From the NCBI GenBank assembly GCA_031383555.1, contig JANMZR010000025.1:1-15930 (forward strand): a DNA stretch of 15,930 nucleotides, read 5' to 3'. A program made the position numbers and the translations under genes. This document shows positions 1-7,897 of the stretch, in pieces (position 1 is the stretch's first letter; the number at the start of each line of letters is the position of its first letter). This DNA is from JANMZR01 sp031383555 (GTDB lineage: Bacteria > Bacteroidota > Bacteroidia > Cytophagales > Spirosomataceae). The notes below the pieces were generated by a model. It saw nothing but the letters and a program-made list of their open reading frames with translations, ran no database searches and was not told the DNA's origin.

Positions 1-755
1 AATTTATTGGCTTTACCAAAACCGATGTACTTGTCAATAAAACGATTACTCAAAACTATAATTTTGAGCCATTGATACTACGGCTTCTTGCACATGAACC
101 TGTTCAATATATTATTGGAAATGCTTATTTTTTTGGTCATAAATTTGTAGTAATCAAAGGGGTAACACTCATACCTCGCCCAGAAACTGAAGAACTTGTT
201 ACCACGGCAATTAATTTATTAAAACAATTTGATAGTGCCCAGAATATCAAAGTTTTAGATATAGGTACTGGTTCAGGTTGCATTGCCATAAGCATCGCAA
301 ATACGGTTGAAAATACTCAAGTTACTGCTTGGGATATTTCAGCTGAAGCTTTATCAATCGCAAAATTAAATGCCGAATTAAACAAAGTAGAAGTTGATTT
401 CAAAACTGTAAATGTGCTGGATTTTTCAGTTCCCAATTCGGAAAAATATGATATGATCGTAAGCAATCCACCTTACGTTACCAATTCTGAAAAGGCCAAA
501 ATGAATAAAAATGTTTTGGACTATGAACCCGAATTAGCTTTATTCGTTGACGACCACGACCCCTTGGTATTTTATAAAAAAATTGGTGAAATAGCTATCG
601 AAACACTCAATGCAAATGGCTTCTTACTTTTTGAAATAAATGAGCAATTTGGAAAAGCGACTGCCGAATGTCTGGATTTTATTGGTTTTGAAAAAATAGA
701 AATAATTAAAGACATTCACGGCAAAGACAGAATCATAAGCTGCCAAAAGCCCTGA
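1..755 (+). CDS. prmC: Peptide chain release factor N5-glutamine methyltransferase PrmC (partial, N-terminus outside window)
   Basis: PrmC methylates the Gln of the GGQ motif in release factors RF1 and RF2, using S-adenosylmethionine in the cytoplasm. The frame is open from base 3 without a stop, so the gene begins upstream; about 250 codons are visible, against roughly 280 for the family. The TTG at 72 is an internal Leu, not the start. Visible in order: the end of the helical N-terminal domain including HEPVQYIIG; the IPRPETEELV stretch typical of PrmC; the SAM-binding loop DIGTGSGCIAI (codons from 258); and the catalytic NPPY tetrad (codons 465-476) that contacts the substrate glutamine. 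It ends with TGA. A gap of 216 bases with its own promoter separates it from rimP, so it need not be in that operon. NPPY together with IPRPETEEL makes the assignment safe against other Rossmann methyltransferases. Confidence 0.95.
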   Translation, partial: FIGFTKTDVLVNKTITQNYNFEPLILRLLAHEPVQYIIGNAYFFGHKFVVIKGVTLIPRPETEELVTTAINLLKQFDSAQNIKVLDIGTGSGCIAISIANTVENTQVTAWDISAEALSIAKLNAELNKVEVDFKTVNVLDFSVPNSEKYDMIVSNPPYVTNSEKAKMNKNVLDYEPELALFVDDHDPLVFYKKIGEIAIETLNANGFLLFEINEQFGKATAECLDFIGFEKIEIIKDIHGKDRIISCQKP

Positions 756-813
756 AAATAAATTAAATTGGACTAAATCACAATAAAAAGATGACGATTC
801 TTCTAGTAATCTC

Positions 814-844
814 TTTGTTTTTCAATTAAAAAAGCTTACATTTG
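814..844 (+). promoter_or_regulatory. Bacteroidota-type promoter for rimP-nusA-infB
   Basis: TTTG at 814-817 and TACATTTG at 837-844 are separated by exactly 19 bases. This matches the known Bacteroidota sigma-A (sigma-ABfr) consensus TTTG-N19-TAnnTTTG in both elements. Transcription would start near 849-852, giving a leader of about 120 bases before the rimP ATG. It is the best promoter match in the window. The start site itself is inferred. Confidence 0.75.
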
Positions 845-863
845 CACCGTAATTTAGAGAAAT

Positions 864-888
864 GGAAGGGGGTGTTACTCCCTTTTTT
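864..888 (+). terminator. Promoter-proximal terminator-like hairpin in the rimP leader (putative attenuator)
   Basis: AAGGGGG (866-872) pairs with CTCCCTT (878-884) around the five-base loop TGTTA, with one G-U pair. Two more G-U pairs (864-865 with 885-886) can extend the stem, and a T-rich run follows (TTTT, G, TTTT). The hairpin lies only about 15 bases after the predicted start site and more than 100 bases after the prmC stop. It therefore looks like a leader attenuator of rimP-nusA-infB rather than a prmC terminator. The fold is seen in the sequence; the regulatory role is inferred. Confidence 0.5.
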
Positions 889-971
889 GTTTTCTTATAA
901 TTGGAAATTGGCAAATATTGCCTTTACTCTTAAAAAATTACTAATAGGATTTAGCGTGTAAAAGAGTTATA

Positions 972-1445
972 ATGGAAGTGTTAGGTAAAATAAAAGAGCT
1001 TTTAAACCCTTACCTCGAAGACGGAAAATATTTTGTGGTTGATTTAAATATTTCAAGTTCAAAACGGAATCCAACACTTACACTTTTAATTGACAACGAC
1101 GAAGGGATTACCATTGATGAATGCGCCAAAATAAGCAGGCAACTCGGCAATGACATTGAAACAGAAAATATATTTGAAACACCTTTTGTAATGGAGGTTT
1201 CATCACCAGGAGTTGATTTTCCGTTAAACAATATCAGGCAATATTCAAAAAATATTGGTCGAAGTATTAAAATTACCTTAACTGATGGGGAAAAGAAGGC
1301 AGGAAAACTAAATGCAATTACTGAAACTGGCATCGAAATATTCGAAGAAGTATTAAAAGGCAAGTTGAAATCAATAAAAAAGGAAGTTACTTTCATTGCT
1401 TTCGACTCAATAAAAGTAGCTCAAGTACAAGTTTCATTTGGCTAA
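972..1445 (+). CDS. rimP: Ribosome maturation factor RimP
   Basis: RimP assists assembly of the 30S ribosomal subunit in the cytoplasm. The 157-residue length is normal for the family. The N-terminal alpha/beta domain (about 1-85) contains the conserved stretch EVSSPGVDFPL (residues 75-85); most homologues have a basic or polar residue where this one has Phe. The C-terminal SH3-like beta domain (about 90-157) includes the lysine-rich segment around residues 108-140. The ATG at 972 is preceded by an A-rich stretch and no Shine-Dalgarno, as usual in this phylum. It is followed by nusA and infB, the widely conserved rimP-nusA-infB order, which supports the call strongly. Expression probably comes from the promoter at 814-844, possibly attenuated by the hairpin at 864-888. 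Confidence 0.95.
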   Translation: MEVLGKIKELLNPYLEDGKYFVVDLNISSSKRNPTLTLLIDNDEGITIDECAKISRQLGNDIETENIFETPFVMEVSSPGVDFPLNNIRQYSKNIGRSIKITLTDGEKKAGKLNAITETGIEIFEEVLKGKLKSIKKEVTFIAFDSIKVAQVQVSFG

Positions 1446-1559
1446 TTTTGCTAAAATAATTAAAAACTAAATGCTTATAAGCTCAATATTTGTTATCTAT
1501 TGGTCTAATTTTCAAATTAATACAATTTTTTATAAAAGAAAAAAGTAAAAAACAAAATA

Positions 1560-2807
1560 ATGGATAGTGCAATTTTAATTGAATCGTTTTCTGATTTTGC
1601 GAAAACAAAAAATATTGATCGCCCAACCATGATCAAAATTTTGGAAGAGGTGTTTCGCACCATGATCAGAAAAAAATATGGTACTGACGAAAACTTTGAT
1701 GTAATTATAAATCCAGATAGTGGCGATCTTGAAATGTGGCGCACAAGAGAAATTGTTGACGATAACTCTGAAGATATTTGGGACTATGATAAAATTCCAT
1801 TGGCAGAAGCAAAATTAATTGAGCCCGATTTTGAGATTGGGGAAGAAGTAGCTGAGCTAATAAAGTTGGATGATTTTGGCCGTAGAGTAGTTCAAACTGC
1901 ACGTCAAACCCTAATACAGAAAATAAAAGATATGGAGAAAGAGCTTCTCTATATCAAATATAAAGACCTAGTGGGCGACTTAGTTTCGGCAGAAGTATAT
2001 CAGATTTTGAGCAAAGAAATTATATTGATGGATGACGAAGGGAATGAGCTTACGATGTCGAGAAACGATACAATCCCAAAAGATCGCTTCAAAAAAGGAG
2101 AAATTGTAAAAGCCGTTATATCGAAAGTTGAAATGAATAATGGTAGCCCAAAGCTCTCATTATCAAGGACTTCACCAATATTTTTGGAAAGATTGTTTGA
2201 ACAAGAAATACCTGAAATTTATGATGGTGTAATTGCTATTAAAAAGATTGTGCGTGAGCCAGGTGAGCGTGCTAAGGTAGCCGTTGAGTCATTTGACGAC
2301 CGAATCGATCCAGTTGGTGCATGTGTAGGTATGAAAGGATCGAGAATTCATGGTATTGTACGTGAACTTGAAAACGAAAATATTGACGTAATTAACTACA
2401 CGGAAAATATGGAACTCTATATTAGCCGTGCTTTAAGCCCAGCTAAAATAGTTTCGATGCGTATTGATAAAGAAACAAAAAGAGTTGCCGTATTCTTAAA
2501 ACCAGACCAAGTATCGTTAGCAATTGGAAAAGGAGGCCAAAATATTAAATTGGCTGGTAAGTTAGTAGGCATGGAAATTGATGTATTCCGTGATATAGAA
2601 TTGAGTGAGGTGGATGAGGAAGATGTAGACTTATCGGAATTCAATGACGAAATTGAAGACTGGGTAATTGCGGAATTCCACCGTGTTGGCTTGGATACAG
2701 CCAAGCAAGTATTGGCTTTAAGTAAAGACGACCTCGTACGACGTACAGAGCTTGAAGAAGAAACCATTATTGAAATAGTGAATATTTTGAAACAAGAATT
2801 TGAATAA
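1560..2807 (+). CDS. nusA: Transcription termination/antitermination factor NusA
   Basis: NusA binds RNA polymerase and nascent RNA and modulates pausing, intrinsic termination and antitermination. Domains in order (415 residues): the RNAP-binding N-terminal domain (about 1-125), an S1 RNA-binding domain (about 135-203), KH1 (about 225-290, with the loop GMKG at 257-260) and KH2 (about 300-347, with the loop GKGG at 323-326). A short acidic linker (349-365) and a helical tail with a helix-hairpin-helix look (about 366-415) follow. The two acidic repeats found at the C-terminus of E. coli NusA (about 495 residues) are absent, as is usual outside proteobacteria. The ATG at 1560 follows an A-rich tract. 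The gap to rimP is 114 bases and holds a GCTTATAAGC palindrome (1473-1482) but no clear terminator. NusA is a plausible regulator of its own leader hairpin; that is inference. Confidence 0.97.
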   Translation: MDSAILIESFSDFAKTKNIDRPTMIKILEEVFRTMIRKKYGTDENFDVIINPDSGDLEMWRTREIVDDNSEDIWDYDKIPLAEAKLIEPDFEIGEEVAELIKLDDFGRRVVQTARQTLIQKIKDMEKELLYIKYKDLVGDLVSAEVYQILSKEIILMDDEGNELTMSRNDTIPKDRFKKGEIVKAVISKVEMNNGSPKLSLSRTSPIFLERLFEQEIPEIYDGVIAIKKIVREPGERAKVAVESFDDRIDPVGACVGMKGSRIHGIVRELENENIDVINYTENMELYISRALSPAKIVSMRIDKETKRVAVFLKPDQVSLAIGKGGQNIKLAGKLVGMEIDVFRDIELSEVDEEDVDLSEFNDEIEDWVIAEFHRVGLDTAKQVLALSKDDLVRRTELEEETIIEIVNILKQEFE

Positions 2808-2830
2808 GATTTTGGTTCCAAATAAAAACA

Positions 2831-2903
2831 GAATTGATTATAACAAGGTGTTATTCAATTCATTACATTTATTAATAATTAGGTGCAATGTATAAATTGT
2901 ACC
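2831..2903 (+). promoter_or_regulatory. Two strong RNA hairpins in the nusA-infB gap
   Basis: Hairpin 1: 2831-2845 pairs with 2849-2861 (GAATTGA plus ATAACA against TGTTAT plus TCAATTC), 13 base pairs with a two-base TT bulge and the loop AGG. Hairpin 2: GGTGCAAT (2882-2889) pairs with ATTGTACC (2896-2903), eight pairs including one G-U, with the loop GTATAA. Neither is followed by a T run, so they do not look like intrinsic terminators. The infB ATG is at 2934, 30 bases after hairpin 2. A processing site or a structured infB leader are possible roles; the role is unknown. Confidence 0.45.
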
Positions 2904-2933
2904 GACTAAAAATTTTTCGAAGAAAAAAGAATT

Positions 2934-5810
2934 ATGGCTGAAGATAAAATGATGCGTTTGAGTGCCGTGGCAAAACAGATTAACGTTGGTCTTTCATCAA
3001 TTGTTGATCATTTGGCCACTAAGGGCTTCAAAGTTGACCTCTCGCCGAATACAAAATTAAATTTTGAGCAACTCTCAGAAGTTGCCAAGTTTTACAATAA
3101 AGCTGATTTACTTATTTCAGAACCCGCTATTGTAATTACTGAAGCCGAAGCTTCCAAATCAAATTCACTTGAAGAAGATACAGGAATTAAGTTTTTTAGA
3201 GATGTAAAACTCCCTGAAAAACCAATTACCCCCGAAGTAGAACAAGCAACTATTCCAGAAATACCCAAAGTAGTTATTGAAGAAAAAGTGCCTGAAATAG
3301 TAGTAGTTGCTATTCCTCAGCCCGATCCCACTCCAATAATTATACCCACTCCAGCCCCAGTTGTTATTGCAGAGAAACCTGCTGAAATTGAGGTAATTAG
3401 AGCAGAAGCTAAAGTAGAAGGGTTGAAAGTAGTTGGAAAAATTGACCTTACTCCAAAACCTAGAATTTCTGAAAAGCCTGCATTTAAGCATCCTGAACGA
3501 ACATTTGAGCCAAGAAAAGAACAGCCAAGAGTTTATGAAAAACCAAAAGTAGAGGTTAAAGTTGAAACACCAAAGCCAAAAGTAGTTGAGCCAATTGCTG
3601 AAGAAGAGCCAGAAATAGAATTAATTGAAGCCAAAGCTGATGCATTGAAAGGCCTTACAGTTTTAGGAAAAATTGTACTACCTGTTGAGCCTGTAAGAAG
3701 TAGAGACAATAACGATAAAAAGAAAAAGAGAAAGAGAATTGACCGACCGAATCCAAAATCGGGCACTAGAGAAAATGATGAAGCTAGAACGGGACCTAAA
3801 AAACCTTTTGATCCTCAAAATAAACCACCCATTACAACTGCTCCTGTTTTAGGAAAAGATGCAAAAAAAGGTGGTAAAGGTGGTAAAAAAGAAGACGTTA
3901 CCGAAAAAGAAGTTCAAGACAAAATAAAAGCTACCATGGCCCGAATGGGTGGTAGCCAGAATAGGCCTGTTTTTGGAGCCAAAGAAAGAAGAGATAAGCG
4001 TAAAATGAGGGCTGAAAGGTCAGAAGAGCGCAAGCTTGCAGAAGATGAAGAAGCAAAAATATTAAAAGTAACTGAATTCATTTCGGCATCAGATATGGCC
4101 TCCATGATGGACGTATCAGTTAATGAAGTTATTTCAGCTTGCATGAGCTTGGGAATGTTCATTTCTATCAATCAAAGACTTGATGCTGAAGCTATTACAA
4201 TTATTGCTGAAGAGTTTGAGTTTGAGGTACAATTTGTTTCAGCAGAAGAAGAAGTTGAAGCCACCTTTAATGATGTGGAAGACCGCCCTGAAGACCTAGT
4301 TGATAGAGCCCCAATTGTAACCATAATGGGCCACGTTGACCATGGTAAAACCTCTTTACTAGACTATATCAGAAATGCAAAAGTGGCCGCAGGCGAAGCG
4401 GGAGGCATTACTCAACATATTGGAGCCTATTCTGTAAAAACAGAGGGCGGTAAAATGATAACTTTCTTAGATACACCTGGTCACGAAGCTTTTACAGCCA
4501 TGCGTGCCCGTGGTGCTAAAGTAACCGACGTCGTAATTATAGTAATTGCTGCCGACGACGCTGTGATGGCCACAACCAAAGAAGCGATAAACCATGCCTT
4601 AGTTGCAGGTGTGCCAATTGTATTTGCCTACTCAAAAATAGATAAAGCTGGTGCCAATGTCGATAGAATTCGTGAGCAACTATCAGCCATGAATTTACTA
4701 GTAGAAGAATGGGGCGGAAAATACCAATCACAAGAAATATCATCAAAAACAGGAGTTGGTATTGACGACCTATTGGAAAAAGTATTGCTCGAAGCAGAAA
4801 TATTAGAATTGAAGGCCAATCCAAATAAAAAGGCAATTGGTTCTGTAGTAGAAGCTCAGCTTGACAAAGGCCGTGGTTATTTGACAACTGTATTGATACA
4901 AGCCGGCACTTTGAAAGTAGGAGAAATGATGTTGGCAGGTGCGCATTATGGTCGTGTAAAGGCCATGTTTGATCATCGTGGCAATAAATTAAAAGAAGTT
5001 GGCCCTTCAATGCCAGCATTGGTACTTGGCTTAAATGGTGCACCCCAAGCAGGTGATAAATTAAATGCACTTGAAAACGAGCGAGAAGCCCGAGAAGTTG
5101 CCACCAAAAGAGAGCAAATTTTACGTGAGCAGTCAATGCGTGTACGTAAGCATATTACTTTGGAGGAAATTGGCCGAAGAAAAGCAATTGGTACATTTAA
5201 AGAACTAAACGTAATTGTAAAAGGTGATGTGGACGGTTCAGTAGAAGCACTTTCTGACTCATTGTTAAACCTTTCTACTGAAGAAATTCAAGTTAGAATA
5301 ATTCATAAGGGTGTTGGCCAAGTGTCAGAATCTGATGTATTGTTAGCCTCAAGTTCCGATGCAGTAATTGTTGCTTTCCAAGTACGCCCTAGTAGTAATG
5401 CACGTAAGCTAGCTGAAAATGAGCAAATAGAAATACGCACTTACTCAATTATCTATCAAGCAATTGACGAAATTCGTGATGCCATGGAAGGTCTTTTGGC
5501 TCCTTCGGTTGAGGAACATATAACAGCTAATATAGAAGTAAGAGAAGTATTCAAAATATCGAAAATTGGCACAGTCGCTGGTTCTTATGTATTGGATGGA
5601 AATGTGAAACGTAGCCATAAAATACGAGTATTACGTGATTTTGTAGTTATACATGAAGGTGAAATTTCAGCGTTGAAACGTTTCAAAGACGACGTGCAAG
5701 AAGTTAAATTTGGCTATGAGTGTGGTATTTCTATTAAAAACTTCAATGATTTAGAAGTGGGTGATATTATAGAATGCTACGAATTGAAAGAAGTGAAAAG
5801 AACCTTGTAA
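2934..5810 (+). CDS. infB: Translation initiation factor IF-2
   Basis: IF-2 is the GTPase that brings initiator fMet-tRNA to the 30S subunit and promotes subunit joining. It has 958 residues. In order: an IF2N-type helical domain (about 5-55); a long Pro/Glu/Lys-rich linker (about 60-370) with two copies of the motif GL-V-GKI-L (163-172 and 240-249) and basic runs (261-268, 311-318); a second IF2N domain (about 374-435); and the G domain from about 458. G-domain motifs are G1 GHVDHGKT (466-473), G2 GGITQH, G3 DTPGHE (513-518), G4 SKID (567-570) and G5 SSKTG (603-607). Domains II, III and the fMet-tRNA-binding domain IV follow. The G4 motif has Ser where Asn is usual (see findings). The ATG at 2934 is followed directly by the conserved MMRLSAVAKQINV-type start. 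It is the last gene of the rimP operon and closes at a bidirectional terminator. Confidence 0.98.
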   Translation: MAEDKMMRLSAVAKQINVGLSSIVDHLATKGFKVDLSPNTKLNFEQLSEVAKFYNKADLLISEPAIVITEAEASKSNSLEEDTGIKFFRDVKLPEKPITPEVEQATIPEIPKVVIEEKVPEIVVVAIPQPDPTPIIIPTPAPVVIAEKPAEIEVIRAEAKVEGLKVVGKIDLTPKPRISEKPAFKHPERTFEPRKEQPRVYEKPKVEVKVETPKPKVVEPIAEEEPEIELIEAKADALKGLTVLGKIVLPVEPVRSRDNNDKKKKRKRIDRPNPKSGTRENDEARTGPKKPFDPQNKPPITTAPVLGKDAKKGGKGGKKEDVTEKEVQDKIKATMARMGGSQNRPVFGAKERRDKRKMRAERSEERKLAEDEEAKILKVTEFISASDMASMMDVSVNEVISACMSLGMFISINQRLDAEAITIIAEEFEFEVQFVSAEEEVEATFNDVEDRPEDLVDRAPIVTIMGHVDHGKTSLLDYIRNAKVAAGEAGGITQHIGAYSVKTEGGKMITFLDTPGHEAFTAMRARGAKVTDVVIIVIAADDAVMATTKEAINHALVAGVPIVFAYSKIDKAGANVDRIREQLSAMNLLVEEWGGKYQSQEISSKTGVGIDDLLEKVLLEAEILELKANPNKKAIGSVVEAQLDKGRGYLTTVLIQAGTLKVGEMMLAGAHYGRVKAMFDHRGNKLKEVGPSMPALVLGLNGAPQAGDKLNALENEREAREVATKREQILREQSMRVRKHITLEEIGRRKAIGTFKELNVIVKGDVDGSVEALSDSLLNLSTEEIQVRIIHKGVGQVSESDVLLASSSDAVIVAFQVRPSSNARKLAENEQIEIRTYSIIYQAIDEIRDAMEGLLAPSVEEHITANIEVREVFKISKIGTVAGSYVLDGNVKRSHKIRVLRDFVVIHEGEISALKRFKDDVQEVKFGYECGISIKNFNDLEVGDIIECYELKEVKRTL

Positions 5811-5845
5811 AAGGAATTATTCTTTTCATTCATAAAATTTATAAG

Positions 5846-5884
5846 AAATCCTTCTCATACCAATGGGAAGGATTTTTATTTTTA
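5846..5884. terminator. Bidirectional intrinsic terminator between infB (+) and the EamA gene (-)
   Basis: AAATCCTTCTC (5846-5856) pairs with GGGAAGGATTT (5865-5875), 11 pairs including one G-U, around the loop ATACCAAT. The T-rich run 5872-5883 follows on the + strand, and an A/T-rich run (TTTCTTATAAA) follows on the - strand. The hairpin starts 35 bases after the infB stop and its tail overlaps the stop codon of the convergent gene. It is the clearest terminator in the window. Confidence 0.85.
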
Positions 5885-6802
5885 TCTACGATTTCTGGGA
5901 CTATCGTAAAACTGGTAACCAAAAACTGCAATACAAATAATAATTACCCCAGCATAAAACCCAAAGGACATTTTTTCCTTTTCCCCAAAAATAAAATAAG
6001 CCAGAATAATACCATATACGGGCTCTAAATTAACAACCAAATTTACAGAAAAAGCTGAAATTCTTTGTAACAAACGCACCAAACCTGAGTAGGCATAAAC
6101 CGTACAAATAATAGCTAAAATGATTAGCCAAAAAAAGTCTGAAATGCTAGGTAATAGGTTGATTGGCATCGTATTAGGCTCAAAATACCAATAAACACCT
6201 AGAAAAAATGCACTAAAAAAACAGGCTCCTGCCATTTCATAAAAAGTGATAATTAATGAATGATGCCTTTGGGTGAGTTTTGAGTTGATTATTGAAAAAG
6301 CGGCCTGCAAAAAAGCGGTCAGAATTGATAAAAAAAGCGCCCACCAATGGTTTAGTGCAGTTTGAAATATTAAATACAGACCAACAATTACCACCAAACC
6401 TAATGCAATTTCCAAATAACTAACCTTAGTTTTGTCAACAAATGGTTGTAAAATTGCCACCCAAAATGTCGCAGTTGAAAGGCCAACTAACGAAATAGAT
6501 ACATTAGATATTCGAGCTGAATAGAAAAACAAAAACCAATGCAAGGCAACAATTAAGCCTGTTCCTAGCAATTTAAAAGTATCAATTTTTGTAATGATAA
6601 TATTTTTCTTTAGAAGAATTAAAGAAAAAAAAAGCCCCAAACTAGCAAAAAGTGTTCTGTAAAATACTACTTCAACGGCAGAAATAGTGATTAATTTTCC
6701 GAGAATTGCCGTAAAACCCAATAGAATTACAATAAAGTGTAATTCAAAGTATTGTCCGGTTTTTGGTTTAAAATTTGTCATTATTTTTGAAATTGAGTCC
6801 AT
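5882..6802 (-). CDS. EamA/DMT-family permease (inner-membrane transporter, substrate unknown)
   Basis: This is a member of the drug/metabolite transporter superfamily, a secondary transporter in the inner membrane. About 300 residues and ten predicted hydrophobic helices form two EamA repeats (about the first and second 145 residues). The N-terminal helix reads FELHFIVILLGFTAILGKLI, a pattern common in Bacteroidota members. The second repeat is introduced by a segment with GLYLIFQTALNHWW and an Ala-rich helix. Three starts are possible: TTG at 6814, ATG at 6802 (chosen here) and ATG at 6781. The last has the most A-rich upstream sequence and gives a short cytosolic lead before helix 1, so it is a real alternative. 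The gene lies 18 bases after the LptF/G-family gene on the same strand, so it is probably co-transcribed with it. The family does not allow a substrate to be named. Confidence 0.85.
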   Translation of the reverse strand: MDSISKIMTNFKPKTGQYFELHFIVILLGFTAILGKLITISAVEVVFYRTLFASLGLFFSLILLKKNIIITKIDTFKLLGTGLIVALHWFLFFYSARISNVSISLVGLSTATFWVAILQPFVDKTKVSYLEIALGLVVIVGLYLIFQTALNHWWALFLSILTAFLQAAFSIINSKLTQRHHSLIITFYEMAGACFFSAFFLGVYWYFEPNTMPINLLPSISDFFWLIILAIICTVYAYSGLVRLLQRISAFSVNLVVNLEPVYGIILAYFIFGEKEKMSFGFYAGVIIICIAVFGYQFYDSPRNRR

Positions 6803-6820
6803 ATTGAGAATCAAATAGAA

Positions 6821-7897
6821 CTACCTTGGAACCGTTTTGTACAAGACTATGCCAATTAAAGAGAATACTAAATTGGGCAACCAAACCGCCAAAAGGGGCG
6901 GAATACCCCCTTTTTCAGCGATGCCTTTACTCAGTATAAAAAACATTATGTACACAAAAGCCAATACAAAGCCCAATGCAATTTGTATGCCTACGCCTCC
7001 TCTAGCTTTTCGTGCCGAAAGTATTACTCCAATTATGGTTAAAATAAATACAGCAAAAGGGCTTGAATATCGTTGGTATTTTTCAATCAAATACGTTTCA
7101 ACACCATCCGATCCACGGCTTTTTATTTGATTTATATAAGCATCTAGCTCATCAAGGGTGAAAGTTTCGTAAAGGTTATAATCTGATTCAAAGTCTTTTG
7201 GGTACATATTTAGCGACGAATCTATACTTGTCCCTCGCACGAGCGAATGCAAATCGCCACCAAGTTTCCTAATTTTATAGTCTTCTATTTTCCATTTTTT
7301 CTTCTCTGGGTTCCATACAATTTGCTCAGCAGATAATTTTTCAAGCAATTTTGTCCCTCTTATTCTTTCTAAAGTAAATCGAAAACCTGTTTTTGAAACA
7401 TTGCTATAGCTTTCCAAATACGCATAAATTTCTGGAGCAATTTTAAGGTGAATATCACGGCCAGAAAAATAATATTGGCTTTTTATATATTTGTTTTCAA
7501 AGGCCAGCCTTGTTTTATTGGCTTTTGGAATAATCCATCCCACCATAAAAAAAGTGATAATGGCAACCACAGTAGCCCCTAAAACATAAGGCCTCATAAA
7601 CCGCATAAAACTCACTCCACTGCTTAGAATGGCAATAATTTCGGTTTTAGCGGCCATGTTGGCAGTCATAAACACGGTGGCAATAAATATCATTAAAGGG
7701 CTAATATAGTTGGCCCAATAAGGTATAAAATTCAAATAATAATCAAAAATAATTTCGCTGGTCGGCGCTTTTTTCTCAATAAAATCGTCAGCCTTTTCAG
7801 TATAATCAACTACCACTACAATAGCAACAATTATCATTACCACATAGATATAAGTGACTAAAAAACGCTTTGAAATGTATAAATCTAAGATTTTCAA
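6821..7897 (-). CDS. LptF/LptG-family permease (lipopolysaccharide export, YjgP/YjgQ family)
   Basis: LptF and LptG are the membrane subunits of the LptB2FG ABC transporter that extracts lipopolysaccharide from the inner membrane. The protein has 358 residues, the usual length. Six hydrophobic helices are visible (about 10-31, 55-79, 103-124, 278-296, 302-323, 333-354), with a soluble periplasmic domain of about 150 residues between helices 3 and 4, the hallmark topology. Family-like segments include the cytoplasmic MAAKTEIIAILSSGVS (81-96), ISPLMIF in helix 2 and ARKARGGVGI before helix 5. The start is TTG at 7897: an in-frame TGA lies two codons upstream and the next Met is residue 21, inside helix 1. 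The TTG also gives the typical N-terminus (short basic lead, then helix 1). Whether it is LptF or LptG cannot be decided; the partner subunit and LptB are not in the window. Confidence 0.93.
   Translation of the reverse strand: MKILDLYISKRFLVTYIYVVMIIVAIVVVVDYTEKADDFIEKKAPTSEIIFDYYLNFIPYWANYISPLMIFIATVFMTANMAAKTEIIAILSSGVSFMRFMRPYVLGATVVAIITFFMVGWIIPKANKTRLAFENKYIKSQYYFSGRDIHLKIAPEIYAYLESYSNVSKTGFRFTLERIRGTKLLEKLSAEQIVWNPEKKKWKIEDYKIRKLGGDLHSLVRGTSIDSSLNMYPKDFESDYNLYETFTLDELDAYINQIKSRGSDGVETYLIEKYQRYSSPFAVFILTIIGVILSARKARGGVGIQIALGFVLAFVYIMFFILSKGIAEKGGIPPLLAVWLPNLVFSLIGIVLYKTVPR

Noticed and set aside
72..755. TTG at 72 as the start of prmC
   Set aside because: The frame is open back to base 3 and the upstream residues fit the PrmC N-terminal domain, so the gene is cut by the window edge and TTG codes an internal Leu.
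756..971. A tRNA or other stable RNA between prmC and rimP (metY precedes rimP in E. coli)
   Set aside because: No cloverleaf, T-loop (GTTCGA-type) or CCA end can be found; only a promoter and a small hairpin are present.
1010..1396. 128-codon frame antisense to rimP
   Set aside because: Fully covered by rimP, Ser/Phe/Ile-rich shadow composition, no upstream signal.
1473..1482. GCTTATAAGC palindrome in the rimP-nusA gap as a terminator or operator
   Set aside because: Ten bases with no loop and no T run; too short and AT-rich to claim a function.
4537..5136. Long (199-codon) open frame antisense to infB
   Set aside because: It lies wholly inside the conserved G domain and domain II of IF2, has a Leu/His/Gln-rich composition produced by reading the complement, and shows no recognisable motif.
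5774..6028. 84-codon + frame spanning the infB terminator
   Set aside because: It overlaps the infB end, the bidirectional terminator and the EamA gene; its sequence is low-complexity and not protein-like.
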